The notes under the pieces were generated by a model that was not told the origin of the DNA, searched no databases, and worked only from the letters and a program-made list of their open reading frames with translations. A DNA stretch of 64,000 nucleotides from the NCBI RefSeq assembly GCF_000620785.1, contig NZ_JIAI01000006.1, positions 124,001 to 188,000 of the forward strand, in the 5' to 3' direction. The DNA comes from Actinospineispora acaciae DSM 45401. GTDB taxonomy: Bacteria > Actinomycetota > Actinomycetes > Mycobacteriales > Pseudonocardiaceae. Below, in pieces: positions 1-8,468 of this stretch. A program made the translations under genes and the position numbers. The first letter of the stretch is position 1. Every line of letters begins with the position of its first letter.

Positions 1-2
1 CC

Positions 3-1067
3 GCCGGGGCGCTGCTGGCGCTGCCCCTCGGACCATGGGTCGAGTTCCAGCGCAAGCGGCCGCTGATGGTCCGCGCGGACCTGGCCAGGTTCCTGGTGCT
101 GCTCACGGTGCCGGCCGCCTACCTGGCGGGCGTCCTGACCTATGCCCAACTGCTCGCGGTCGCGGTGGTCGTCACGCTGGCGGACATCGTGTTCACCGGG
201 GCCAGCGGCGCGCACCTCAAGGCGCTGGTGCCCGCCCAACACCTGCTGGCCGCCAACGGCCGCTTCGAGAGCGTCACCTGGACCACGACGGCGATCGGCC
301 CACCGCTGGGCGGCGCGATGATCGGCGTGCTGGGGCCGGTGGTCACCGTGCTGCTGGACGCCGTCAGCTACCTGCTCTCCGCGCTCGGGGTCCGCGCGAT
401 CGGCACGCCGGAGCCGGCGCCCCCGGCCAGGGCACCGGAGCGGTCGCGGCTCGCGGACCTCACCGAGGGCTGGCGGGCGATCGCCGCCGACCGGGTGCTG
501 CGGCTGCTGTTCGTCAACAACCTGCTCGTGGGCGCCCTGATCATGGCGACGGCGCCGCTGCTGGCCTACCTGATGCTGCACGACCTGGGCTTCACGCCGC
601 TGGAGTACGGGCTCGCGTTCGGCGTGCCCTGCCTGGGCGGGATCGCGGGCGCGCGCCTGGCCCGGCCGCTGGCCGAGCGGTTCGGGCAGCGGCGGATCCT
701 GCTCGGATTCGGGGTCGCGCGGGCGCTGTGGATCGGCGGGCTGGCCCTGACCGGCCCGGGGCTGCCCGGACTGCTGCTGGTCATGGGCGTGGAGGCGGCG
801 ACGATCGTCTGCATGGGCGTGTTCGTCCCGGTGCTCGCAACGGCCCGGCTTCAGCGCACCGAGGACGGCAAGCTGGCCAGGGTGCTCACCGCGTGGCGGC
901 TCGGCTCGCGCGCGGCCACGGCTGTGGCCACGGCGGGCTGGGGCATCCTGGCCAGCCTCACCGGCGCCCGGGCCGCCATCGCGGTGGCCGGGGCGCTGCT
1001 CGTCGCCACGGCGCTGGTGCTGCCGTGGCGCGAGCCGATGGACGGGATCAGCCGACGAGCTCCTTGA
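3..1067 (+). CDS. MFS transporter, 3' part (5' end outside window)
   Basis: The reading frame is open from the first bases of the window, so this is the C-terminal part of a larger protein (about 354 residues visible). A charged cytoplasmic loop (FQRKRP followed by MVRADLARF) resembles MFS motif A. It is followed by alternating hydrophobic segments, a basic central loop (residues PERSRLADLTEGW) and further hydrophobic segments, as in 12-TM efflux permeases of the enterobactin-exporter/MFS_3 type. The substrate cannot be told. The gene converges on the class III aminotransferase and their 3' ends overlap by 20 nt. Confidence 0.8.
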   Translation, partial: AGALLALPLGPWVEFQRKRPLMVRADLARFLVLLTVPAAYLAGVLTYAQLLAVAVVVTLADIVFTGASGAHLKALVPAQHLLAANGRFESVTWTTTAIGPPLGGAMIGVLGPVVTVLLDAVSYLLSALGVRAIGTPEPAPPARAPERSRLADLTEGWRAIAADRVLRLLFVNNLLVGALIMATAPLLAYLMLHDLGFTPLEYGLAFGVPCLGGIAGARLARPLAERFGQRRILLGFGVARALWIGGLALTGPGLPGLLLVMGVEAATIVCMGVFVPVLATARLQRTEDGKLARVLTAWRLGSRAATAVATAGWGILASLTGARAAIAVAGALLVATALVLPWREPMDGISRRAP

Positions 1068-2427
1068 TGCCCATGTGCGCGCTGGCGTCGACCAGCACGT
1101 TGCCGACCGCGTCGACGATCTCGTCCAGCACGGCGCGGTCGCTGATCAGCGGCGGGGCGAGCTGGAGCACGCTGTCGCCCCGGTCGTCGGCGCGGGCGAT
1201 GACGCCCGCCTCGCGCAGCCGGTCGGGCAGGAACCCGCGCAGCAGCTTGTCCCGCTCGGCCTGGTCGAACGGCGTGTTCGCCTCATCGCGCACCATCTCG
1301 ATGGCCCAGAAGAACCCGGCGCCGCGCACGTCCCCGACGATCGGCACCTTCAGCAGCTCGCGCAGCCGCTCGGCGAAGTGCGCCTCCAACCCGCGCACGT
1401 TCTCCAGCACGTGGTCGCGCTCGAAGATGTCGATGTTGCGCAGCGCGATCGCGGCGCTGACCGGGTGGCCGCCGAACGTGATGCCGTGCCGGAACGCCGC
1501 CTTCCTCTCCAGCAGCGGCGCCACCACCCGCTCGCCCGCGATCACCGCACCCATCGGGGCGTACGCCGAGGTGATGCCCTTGGCCACGCTGATCAGGTCC
1601 GGCGCGACGCCTTCGCGGGAGATGCCGAACCACTCGCCGAGCCGGCCGAACCCGGTGATCACCTCGTCGGCCATCAGTAGCGCGCCGTAGCGGTCGGCCA
1701 GCTCGCGCAGCCCGCGCCAGTACCCGGGCGGCGCGACCAGGCAGCCGCCGGCGTTCTGCACCGGCTCCGCGATGATCAGCGCCACCTCGTCGGGGCCGGC
1801 GGCCAGGATGGCCTCCTCCACCTCACGCAGCAGCCGGTCGCGGAACGCCTCCGGGTCGTCGCCGTCCGGGGCGCGGAACGCGTTGGTCGCGGACACGTGC
1901 GTGACGTCGATCGGGGCCCGCCCGAACGGCTCCTTGAACCGCTCCACGCCGGTGAACGACAGCGCGCCCAGCGTGACGCCGTGATACGCGATGTCGCGCG
2001 CGATCGCCTTGGTGCGCCGGGGCTGTCCGGTGGCCAAGTGGTACTCGCGGGCCAGCTTCCAGGCCGCCTCCACCGACTCCGAGCCACCGTTGGTGAAGAA
2101 CGCCCTGGTCATGCCCTCGGGCGCCAGCGAGGTGACCCGCTCGGCCAGCTCGATCGCGCGCGGGTGCGCGGTGCCCCAGTTGGTGTTGAACGCCAGCGTG
2201 GTGAGCTGGGCGGACGCGGCGGCGGCCATCTCCTCGCCGTAGGAGTAGCCCAGCTGCGCGCAGAACAGGCTGGACAGCGCGTCGACGTAGCGCCGGCCCT
2301 TGGTGTCGTAGACGTACGGGCCCTCGCCGCGCTCCAGCACCAGCAGGTCGTTCACCTGCTGCGGCGAGAAGTGCAACATCAGGTGCTCGGCGGCCGACCC
2401 CTGCAGCGCGTCGTGAGTGGAACTCAT
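1048..2427 (-). CDS. class III (omega-amino acid) aminotransferase
   Basis: PLP-dependent fold-type I aminotransferase of 459 residues, the usual family length. It has the PLP-phosphate/aspartate motif MADEVITGFGR and the Schiff-base lysine in SVAKGITS. I chose the ATG at 2427 (MSSTHDALQ) because GGAGGG lies 9 nt upstream; an in-frame ATG at 2499 lies inside the preceding gene. The start is 17 nt after the stop of the semialdehyde dehydrogenase gene, so the two are one operon. That pairing fits transamination of beta-alanine or a similar omega-amino acid to a semialdehyde that the dehydrogenase then oxidises. The substrate is inferred from context. Confidence 0.88.
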   Translation of the reverse strand: MSSTHDALQGSAAEHLMLHFSPQQVNDLLVLERGEGPYVYDTKGRRYVDALSSLFCAQLGYSYGEEMAAAASAQLTTLAFNTNWGTAHPRAIELAERVTSLAPEGMTRAFFTNGGSESVEAAWKLAREYHLATGQPRRTKAIARDIAYHGVTLGALSFTGVERFKEPFGRAPIDVTHVSATNAFRAPDGDDPEAFRDRLLREVEEAILAAGPDEVALIIAEPVQNAGGCLVAPPGYWRGLRELADRYGALLMADEVITGFGRLGEWFGISREGVAPDLISVAKGITSAYAPMGAVIAGERVVAPLLERKAAFRHGITFGGHPVSAAIALRNIDIFERDHVLENVRGLEAHFAERLRELLKVPIVGDVRGAGFFWAIEMVRDEANTPFDQAERDKLLRGFLPDRLREAGVIARADDRGDSVLQLAPPLISDRAVLDEIVDAVGNVLVDASAHMGIKELVG

Positions 2428-2444
2428 CGAATCGAACCCTCCTG

Positions 2445-3938
2445 TCAGCTGTTCCGAGGAAAACCGAGGTCGATCCCGCCGTGCGAGGGATCCACCCACC
2501 GGGTCGTCACCGCTTTGGTGCGGGTGAAGAAGTGCACGCCGTCCGGGCCGTAGGCGTGGCTGTCGCCGAACAGCGAGTTCTTCCAGCCACCGAAGGAGTA
2601 GTACGAGACGGGCACCGGGATCGGCACGTTGATGCCGACCATGCCGACCTCGACCTCGTCCTCGAACTTGCGCGCCGCGCCGCCGTCGTTGGTGAAGATC
2701 GCCGTCCCGTTGCCGTACGGGTTGGAGTTCACCAGCGCGAGCGCCTCGTCGAACGACCCCGCGCGCAGCACCGAGAGCACCGGCCCGAAGATCTCGTCAC
2801 GGTAGATCGACATGTCGGTGCGGACCTTGTCGAACAGCGTCGGCCCCAGCCAGAACCCGCCGGGCTCGCCGTCGATCGGGTGCTTGCGCCCGTCCACCAC
2901 CAGCTCGGCGCCCGCGCTCACCCCGGCCTCCACGTAGCCGGCGACCTTGTCCCGGTGCGCGGCGGTGACCAGCGGCCCCATGTCGGCGTTGCGCCGGCCG
3001 TCGCCGACCTTCAGCCCGGCGATCCGCTCGGTGATCTTGGCGACCAGCTCGTCCGCGATCGGCTCCACCGCGACCAGCGCGCTGATCGCCATGCACCGCT
3101 CGCCGGCCGAGCCGAAGCCGGCGTTGACCGCCGCGTCCGCCGCCAGGTTCAGGTCCGCGTCCGGCAGCACCACCATGTGGTTCTTCGCCCCGCCCAGGGC
3201 CTGCACCCGCTTGCCGGCCGCGCTGGCCGTCTCGTAGACGTAGCGCGCGATCGGGGTGGAGCCCACGAACGACACGCTCGCCACGTCGTCGTGGGTGAGC
3301 AGCCGGTCCACCGCGACCTTGTCGCCGTGCACCACGTTGAACACCCCGGCGGGCAGCCCCGCCTGCGCCCACAGCTCGGCCAGCAGCAGCGACGCCGAAG
3401 GGTCCTTCTCGCTGGGCTTGAGCACTACCGAGTTGCCGCACGCGATGGCCACCGGGACGAACCACAGCGGGACCATCGCGGGGAAGTTGAACGGGGAGAT
3501 CACCGCGGCGACGCCGAGCGGCTGGTGCACCTCGTGCACGTCCACGTTGGTCGCCGCGCCACGGGTGTGGCCGCCCTTGAGCAGGTGCGGGATGCCGCAG
3601 GCGAACTCCACGACCTCCAACCCGCGCTGCACCTCGCCGGCCGCGTCGGAGAGCACCTTGCCGTGCTCGGCGGTGATCGCGGCGGCCACGTCCTGCGCCC
3701 GCTCGGCCAGCAGCCGGCGGAACTCGAACAGGACGTTCACCCGCTTGGCCAGCGAGGTGTCCCGCCAGCCGGGGAACGCCGCCCGCGCCGAGGCCACCGC
3801 CTGGTCCACCGTCGCCTCGTCGGCGAAGTCCACCGAGGCGGCCACCGCGCCGGTGGCCGGGTCGGACACCTCGCCGGACCGCTCCGCCGTGCCCGTCCAG
3901 GACTTGCCATTGATCCAGTGCGTGATGTGCGCCGCCAT
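2445..3938 (-). CDS. mmsA: CoA-acylating methylmalonate-semialdehyde dehydrogenase
   Basis: Aldehyde dehydrogenase of 497 residues, the MmsA length. It starts with the typical ITHWINGK segment. It has the Rossmann-binding region (VISPFNFPAMVP, VLKPSEKDP, SFVGSTPIA) and the catalytic cysteine in SAGERCMA. The pattern ALGGAKNHMVV-LPDAD is characteristic of MmsA, which oxidises methylmalonate or malonate semialdehyde to propionyl-CoA or acetyl-CoA using NAD and CoA. The ATG at 3938 (MAAHIT) fits the family; an ATG 18 nt upstream is also possible. It is first in an operon with the aminotransferase and divergent from a PucR regulator, which suggests regulated valine, beta-alanine or pyrimidine breakdown. 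Confidence 0.9.
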   Translation of the reverse strand: MAAHITHWINGKSWTGTAERSGEVSDPATGAVAASVDFADEATVDQAVASARAAFPGWRDTSLAKRVNVLFEFRRLLAERAQDVAAAITAEHGKVLSDAAGEVQRGLEVVEFACGIPHLLKGGHTRGAATNVDVHEVHQPLGVAAVISPFNFPAMVPLWFVPVAIACGNSVVLKPSEKDPSASLLLAELWAQAGLPAGVFNVVHGDKVAVDRLLTHDDVASVSFVGSTPIARYVYETASAAGKRVQALGGAKNHMVVLPDADLNLAADAAVNAGFGSAGERCMAISALVAVEPIADELVAKITERIAGLKVGDGRRNADMGPLVTAAHRDKVAGYVEAGVSAGAELVVDGRKHPIDGEPGGFWLGPTLFDKVRTDMSIYRDEIFGPVLSVLRAGSFDEALALVNSNPYGNGTAIFTNDGGAARKFEDEVEVGMVGINVPIPVPVSYYSFGGWKNSLFGDSHAYGPDGVHFFTRTKAVTTRWVDPSHGGIDLGFPRNS

Positions 3939-4029
3939 GCCCTCATGGCACACCACCCGGCGGTCGTCGGCCAGTGACAGAATGTCGGTGTTGACGCTTG
4001 TGTCCGACGGTCTGTAAAGGGTTTACGTC

Positions 4030-5610
4030 ATGACGCTGCCGAGCATCGCCGAGGTGCTGCGGATGCCCGAGCTGCGGCGCGGCGAGCCGGTCGTGCTGGC
4101 CGGCGAGCGCGAGCTGGGGCGGCGGGTGCGGTGGGTGCACGCGGCGGAGCTGGCGGACATCGCGCCGCTGCTGCGCGGCGGCGAGCTGCTGCTGGTCACC
4201 GGGATCGCGCTGCCCTCGGACGGGCTGGCGCGCTATGTGCGCGAGCTGAGCGGGGCCGGGGTGGCCGGGCTGGTGGTGGAGCTGGGCCGGCGCTGGACAT
4301 CGGACCTGCCCGGGTCGCTGGTCGAGACCTGCGAGCGGGTGGGGCTGCCGCTGGTCGCGCTGCGCCGCGAGATCGGCTTCGTCACGGTGATCCAGGCGGT
4401 GGGGGAGAGCATCGTGGACGCCCAGGTGGTCGAGCTGCGGGCCGCCGAGCAGATCCACGACACGTTCACCGCGCTGACCGTCGCGGAGGCCGGTCCGGCC
4501 GAGATCCTCACCGAGGTGGTCAAGGGCAGCGGGCTGCCGGTGGTGTTGGAGTCGTTCCATCATCAGGTGCTGGCGCACAACGCGGCGGGGCGGAGCGCGC
4601 CCGAGCTGCTGCGGGACTGGGCGGCCCGGTCGCGGCGGGTCACCCCGCCCAGCCGGACGCACTTCGACGCGCGGGAGGGCTGGCTGGTCACGGTGGTGGG
4701 CTCGCGCGGTGACGACTGGGGGCGGCTGGTGCTGCTCACTCCGCGCCCGCCGGCGCACCGGCACGTGGTGCTGATCGAGCGGGCCGCGGCGGCGCTGGCT
4801 TTGCACCGGTTGCACGGGCGGCACCGGGACACGATGGAGCAGCAGGTCCACCATGCGCTGCTCACCACGCTGCGCGACCAGCCGGTGGACGACGAGCTGC
4901 TGCAGCGCTGCGCCGGCGCGGGGGTGCCGCTGGACCGGGGGCCGCTGGTCGGGCTCGCGGCCCGGCCGGTGGTGGCCAGGGACCGGGGCGCCTCCTCGGT
5001 TGCGGACCTGATTGTCGAGACCGCCGCGGGGTTGGCCGCCGCGCTGCGCGCCCGGCGGCAGCCCGCGCTGGTCGCGCCGGACGCCGACGACGTGCTCGCT
5101 TTGTTGGCGCTGCCGGCCGGCGTCGATGTGGACCGGCTGCTGACCGCGTTGGTGGCCGAGGTGCCGGGCGGGTCGGAGGTGCGGTTCGGGGTGGGGGAGG
5201 TGGCCCGGCGGCCCGAGGCGGCCGGTCGGACGCTCGCCGAGGCCCAGCAGGTGGCTGCCTCGCTGCGGGCCAGCGACCCGGTGCGGCCTTATCACCGGCT
5301 GGCGGACGTTCACCTGCGCGGGCTGTTGCACCTGCTGGGGGAGGACGACCGGGTCGACCGGTTCGTGCAGCGCGAGGTCGGGGCGCTGTTGGACTACGAC
5401 GACGAGCACGGCACGGCGTTGTACGACACCCTGCGGGCCGCGCTGACCAGCGTGAACAAGGCGGCGGCGGCCAGCGCGCTGCATCTGTCCCGGCCGGCGC
5501 TGTACGAACGGCTGGCACGTATCGAGCGGATCCTGCAGGTGGACCTGGACGACCCGGAGTCGCGGACGTCCCTGCATGTGGCGCTGCTGGCGGCCCGGGG
5601 GCGCGGGTAG
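4030..5610 (+). CDS. PucR-family transcriptional regulator
   Basis: 526-residue protein with the PucR layout: an N-terminal purine-catabolism regulator domain (residues about 5-120, beginning LPSIAEVLRMPELRRGEPVVLAG), a central GGDEF-like region, and a C-terminal helix-turn-helix of the HTH_30 type (about residues 455-515, with NKAAAASALHLSRPALYERL). Members sense metabolites of nitrogen compounds and switch catabolic operons. It is divergent from the mmsA-aminotransferase operon with about 90 bp between the start codons, so it probably controls that operon. AAAGGG lies just upstream of the ATG. Confidence 0.88.
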   Translation: MTLPSIAEVLRMPELRRGEPVVLAGERELGRRVRWVHAAELADIAPLLRGGELLLVTGIALPSDGLARYVRELSGAGVAGLVVELGRRWTSDLPGSLVETCERVGLPLVALRREIGFVTVIQAVGESIVDAQVVELRAAEQIHDTFTALTVAEAGPAEILTEVVKGSGLPVVLESFHHQVLAHNAAGRSAPELLRDWAARSRRVTPPSRTHFDAREGWLVTVVGSRGDDWGRLVLLTPRPPAHRHVVLIERAAAALALHRLHGRHRDTMEQQVHHALLTTLRDQPVDDELLQRCAGAGVPLDRGPLVGLAARPVVARDRGASSVADLIVETAAGLAAALRARRQPALVAPDADDVLALLALPAGVDVDRLLTALVAEVPGGSEVRFGVGEVARRPEAAGRTLAEAQQVAASLRASDPVRPYHRLADVHLRGLLHLLGEDDRVDRFVQREVGALLDYDDEHGTALYDTLRAALTSVNKAAAASALHLSRPALYERLARIERILQVDLDDPESRTSLHVALLAARGRG

Positions 5611-5660
5611 GGCCGCTTGTGGGGGTCACGCAGGGTAGTGATTCGCGTGTCGTGGCTCGC

Positions 5661-5672
5661 CTAAGGAGGTGA
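5661..5672 (+). promoter_or_regulatory. very strong Shine-Dalgarno sequence upstream of a secreted-protein gene
   Basis: TAAGGAGGTGAT is a near-complete complement of the 16S rRNA 3' end. It precedes an ATG-TGA start-stop (5676) and a GTG at 5678. It is about 90 nt upstream of the start I prefer for the next gene (5763), so it probably serves a leader peptide or an upstream initiation site. Confidence 0.5.
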
Positions 5673-5762
5673 TATATGTGATCATTGCGCGGTTCGTGAG
5701 TGACTGCGGTTGCTTGTGGTGTGGATGCGACGTGTGTGTCGTCGCTCGGTGGGAGGACGCCC

Positions 5763-6791
5763 GTGTCTTACGGGGAGCAACAACGACTGGCCGCGCCGCG
5801 GCCGGGTCCGCCGTCGGGTCGGCCGGCACTGTTGGCGTCCGGCCCTCGGGTGCGCGGGCGTGCGCGTGGGTTCGGTGCCGCCGTGTGGGTCAGCGCCCTG
5901 TCGCTGGCGCTCGCCCTGTCGCTGGCCTGGCCGGCCCATGGAACCGGCCGTACCTCGAAGCCGGGCACGGGCGCGCAGACCGCCCGCGTGGTCGCTCACA
6001 TCGCTTACACCGCAGACCTCCTGACAGACCCCCCGGCGCCACTCCCGCCGGGCGCGGCCCCGTCCCCGCCGGGTGCGGCTCCGGCACCGGGCGCGGCGGT
6101 TCCGTCCCCGGCGCTCGCCGTCCCCGCCCCACCGGCGGGTGCGCCCGCGCCCGCGCCGGCCGAGGCGCCGCCACCACCGGCGGTTCCGTCCGCGGCCGTT
6201 GCGGAGCCGTATCCGCCGGTGGCGCCGTACCCGCCCGGTTCGCCGTACCCGCTGGGGCCGCCCTACCCGCCGGTCGCGGTGTACCCGTATCCGCCGGCCG
6301 GCCCGCCGTACCCACAGCTCGTCCCGGCCCAGCCGCCCAGCCAGCGGTTCAGCGTCTGGCTGACCGGCTACTCCTGGCACGACAACAACCCGCCTGGCTC
6401 GTCCAAGGTGAGCCACCCGGTGCTGCACGGCATGGCCGGCGGCCAGGGCACCTTCGACGATCCGATCACCGCGGCCGTGGCCGGTTCCGGCGGCGGCATC
6501 TGGTCGCCGGGCTCCAAGTTCTACCTGCCCACGCTCGCCCGCTACGTCATCGTCGAGGACACCGGCGCCGGCGCGGTGCCCTCCGGCGACGACGGCCACC
6601 TGGACGTGTGGATCGACGGCCGGGACGGCACCCGCGCCGCCACCGACGACTGCATGGCACGCTTCACCGCCCACCGCGTCCAGGCCTACTACAACCCCCC
6701 GCCCGGCCTGCCCGTCATCACCGGCCCGATCTTCGCCGACGACACCTGCAACATCCCCGGCCCCGAACGCCCGGTCGCGAAGACCCCGTAG
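5763..6791 (+). CDS. secreted proline-rich protein with putative double-psi beta-barrel domain
   Basis: 342-residue exported protein. Basic residues precede a hydrophobic stretch (VWVSALSLALALSLAW, about residues 42-58) acting as signal peptide or anchor. There follows a region of about 100 residues rich in Pro, Ala and Gly, with PYPPG/PYPxG repeats toward its end. The C-terminal domain (about residues 197-342) contains SVWLTGYSWHDNN, GTFDDPITAAV and YVIVEDTGA, which resembles small barrel (DPBB/expansin-like) secreted domains. That assignment is by pattern only. I chose GTG 5763 because GGGAGGA precedes it; in-frame GTGs lie further upstream, for example 5700. A wall-spanning role is an inference from the Pro-rich linker. 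Confidence 0.6.
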   Translation: MSYGEQQRLAAPRPGPPSGRPALLASGPRVRGRARGFGAAVWVSALSLALALSLAWPAHGTGRTSKPGTGAQTARVVAHIAYTADLLTDPPAPLPPGAAPSPPGAAPAPGAAVPSPALAVPAPPAGAPAPAPAEAPPPPAVPSAAVAEPYPPVAPYPPGSPYPLGPPYPPVAVYPYPPAGPPYPQLVPAQPPSQRFSVWLTGYSWHDNNPPGSSKVSHPVLHGMAGGQGTFDDPITAAVAGSGGGIWSPGSKFYLPTLARYVIVEDTGAGAVPSGDDGHLDVWIDGRDGTRAATDDCMARFTAHRVQAYYNPPPGLPVITGPIFADDTCNIPGPERPVAKTP

Positions 6792-6809
6792 CCGAGCACG
6801 GTCACGACG

Positions 6810-7808
6810 CTACGGGTGGCCGGTTGGCTGCGGGCCTTGGTAGCCGGCGGCGGAGGACTCGTCGAGGCCCACCTCGTAGTTGAGCTGCGAGCTGACCTTG
6901 TTGTCGCTGACCTTCGCGCCCGTCGACCTGTTCTGCAGCGCGAACGCGTGGTCCATCTGGTCGCTGGCGATCTCGTTATTCGTGATCGTCAGGTTCTGCG
7001 CGTCGTCGATCTGCAGCGCCTCGCCGGCGTGGTTCTGGCAGTAGTTGTTGGTGAAGGTGATGTCGGAGGTGGCGCCGACGCCGCTGCCGTCGCCGGCGAG
7101 GCTGTGCGGGCCCTCGACGATCAGGCAGGTGTTGTCGATCTGCTCGCAGCGGTTGGCGTCGATCACGATGTGCTGGCTGGCCGCGTGGTCGGCGTCGGTG
7201 GCGAAGGTCTGCATGCAGTCGGCGTGCGCGCCGTTCAGGTTGCGGGTGTCGCGCATGGTGTTGTGCCGGATCGTGATGTTGTTGCCCCAGAACCGCAGGG
7301 CGTCGCCGTCGTCGCCGCGCGGGGAGATCGACGTGGAGTTCTCCACGGTGATGTTGTCGCCGGCCAGTGAGATGCCGGGGGCGTCGGGGTTGAGCACGTT
7401 GACGCCGGAGATCGTGACGAAGCTGCCCTCCACGGTGACGCCGTGCACCGCCGTCTGGCCGTCGCCGAAGATCTGGATCGGTGCCTGCGCGGTGCCGGAC
7501 GTCCTGACCGTGAGCCGCGCGCCGCCGAGGTTGCCGAGCAGGCAGACCTTCGCGCCGGGGGCGACCGTCGCGAGCGTGAGCTCGAGGGCGTCGGGGGTCT
7601 GGACGGTGGTGGTGCAGGTGGGCGCGGGCAGCGGGCGGACCGCGCCCCTGCCGTCCGGGGCGGTGGCCTGCACCGGGCTGGTCGCGCCGGACGCCGGCGG
7701 GCGGACCACCGGCGCCTCCGGCCCGCCGATGCCGCAGCCGGCCAGCAGCAGCGCCCCGAACGCGGCCAGGAGGAACCGCCGGATCGGCCGCCGAACGAGC
7801 ACGCGCAT
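6810..7808 (-). CDS. lipoprotein with right-handed parallel beta-helix repeats
   Basis: 332 residues. A basic N-terminus and hydrophobic stretch end in the lipobox LLAGC (Cys at about residue 25), so it is a membrane-anchored lipoprotein. A Pro/Ala linker follows. From about residue 100 onward there are repeated short beta-strand units (VTISGVNVLN, ITVENSTSIS, ITIRHNTMRD, ITFTNNYCQN, LTITNNEIAS) typical of parallel beta-helix proteins of the pectate-lyase/NosD fold. These often bind or cleave polysaccharides. No catalytic motif is recognised. RBS CGGAG precedes the ATG. It converges on the secreted DPBB-like protein with 18 nt between stops. Confidence 0.78.
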   Translation of the reverse strand: MRVLVRRPIRRFLLAAFGALLLAGCGIGGPEAPVVRPPASGATSPVQATAPDGRGAVRPLPAPTCTTTVQTPDALELTLATVAPGAKVCLLGNLGGARLTVRTSGTAQAPIQIFGDGQTAVHGVTVEGSFVTISGVNVLNPDAPGISLAGDNITVENSTSISPRGDDGDALRFWGNNITIRHNTMRDTRNLNGAHADCMQTFATDADHAASQHIVIDANRCEQIDNTCLIVEGPHSLAGDGSGVGATSDITFTNNYCQNHAGEALQIDDAQNLTITNNEIASDQMDHAFALQNRSTGAKVSDNKVSSQLNYEVGLDESSAAGYQGPQPTGHP

Positions 7809-7877
7809 GGGAACTCCGGGTTCGTTGACCCCCCGAGAGGCAGCGTAGGTCGACGAGCTGTGCGCGAGATGTGAATC

Positions 7878-8414
7878 TCACCCGGTAGGTTGACCCCCGA
7901 ACTCGCACTCACGCAGGGCGGCGTCGCTCAACAGCGGCCGGAGGCGGGAGAACAGCGCGAGCAGCTCCGAGCCGAACTTTTCCCGTAGCTCCTCGCTGTT
8001 CCGGAGCACATCGATCTCGTTCGCGACGGTGAGTTCGGCGAAATCCCGGCGTTGTTGCGCGCCGGGCCGGAACTCGGCGCCGGTGAACCTGTCGCGGAAA
8101 ATGCCGTCGGCATCGGTCAGGCCGGGATAGGACGCCTTCCGGTCGCAACTGCCGTAGAAATACACCAGTCGCTCCGCGTCGGCGCCGATCACGGAGGCCA
8201 GTTCGTCGCGGCGGGTGACGGGCAGCAGCGCGGCGCCGAACCCGTCGGTCCCGTAGCAGGCGTGACACAGCCCTGCCAGCCGCAACGCGGGGCGGGCGCC
8301 CCAGTCGCCGAGTAGGTCGGCCACCCGGCGCAGGTGGGCGAGCAGGGTGCCGCCGGGGTGCTCGATCGTGTCCGCGCCGAGGCGGCGGAGGAGGTCAACG
8401 GCGTCTTTTTCCAT
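7878..8414 (-). CDS. DUF6817-type hypothetical protein
   Basis: 178-residue soluble protein. The segment HPGGTLLAHLRRVADLLGDW followed by AGLCHACYGTDGF matches what I remember of the DUF6817 family, whose H...HACYGT pattern is reminiscent of HD-type phosphohydrolase helices; function is unknown. The C-terminal half is helical and charged (ELTVANEIDVLRNSEELREKFG). It lies just downstream of the LysR regulator gene on the same strand (54 nt gap), so the two may be cotranscribed. Confidence 0.65.
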   Translation of the reverse strand: MEKDAVDLLRRLGADTIEHPGGTLLAHLRRVADLLGDWGARPALRLAGLCHACYGTDGFGAALLPVTRRDELASVIGADAERLVYFYGSCDRKASYPGLTDADGIFRDRFTGAEFRPGAQQRRDFAELTVANEIDVLRNSEELREKFGSELLALFSRLRPLLSDAALRECEFGGQPTG

Positions 8415-8468
8415 TGCGGACGATGATTGCTTTCGTCGAATTCCCGGTCAAGCCTAGGGTTTTCTTGG

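Noticed and set aside
2428..2499. Upstream start of the class III aminotransferase at 2499
   Set aside because: It would overlap the preceding gene's 3' end, adds an out-of-family segment and lacks an RBS, whereas ATG 2427 has GGAGGG at good spacing.
6010..6330. Pro-rich repeats resembling a tandem or CRISPR-like array
   Set aside because: The repetition is codon-level (PxPPG and PYPPG units) within a coding sequence, with no spacers or fixed repeat length.
5669..6883. 404-codon plus-strand frame over the secreted-protein gene
   Set aside because: It starts near the strong SD but is Arg/Gly/Pro-rich junk downstream, while the other frame (5763-6791) encodes the signal peptide and conserved domain. 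Only a possible leader peptide at its very beginning was kept, as a finding.
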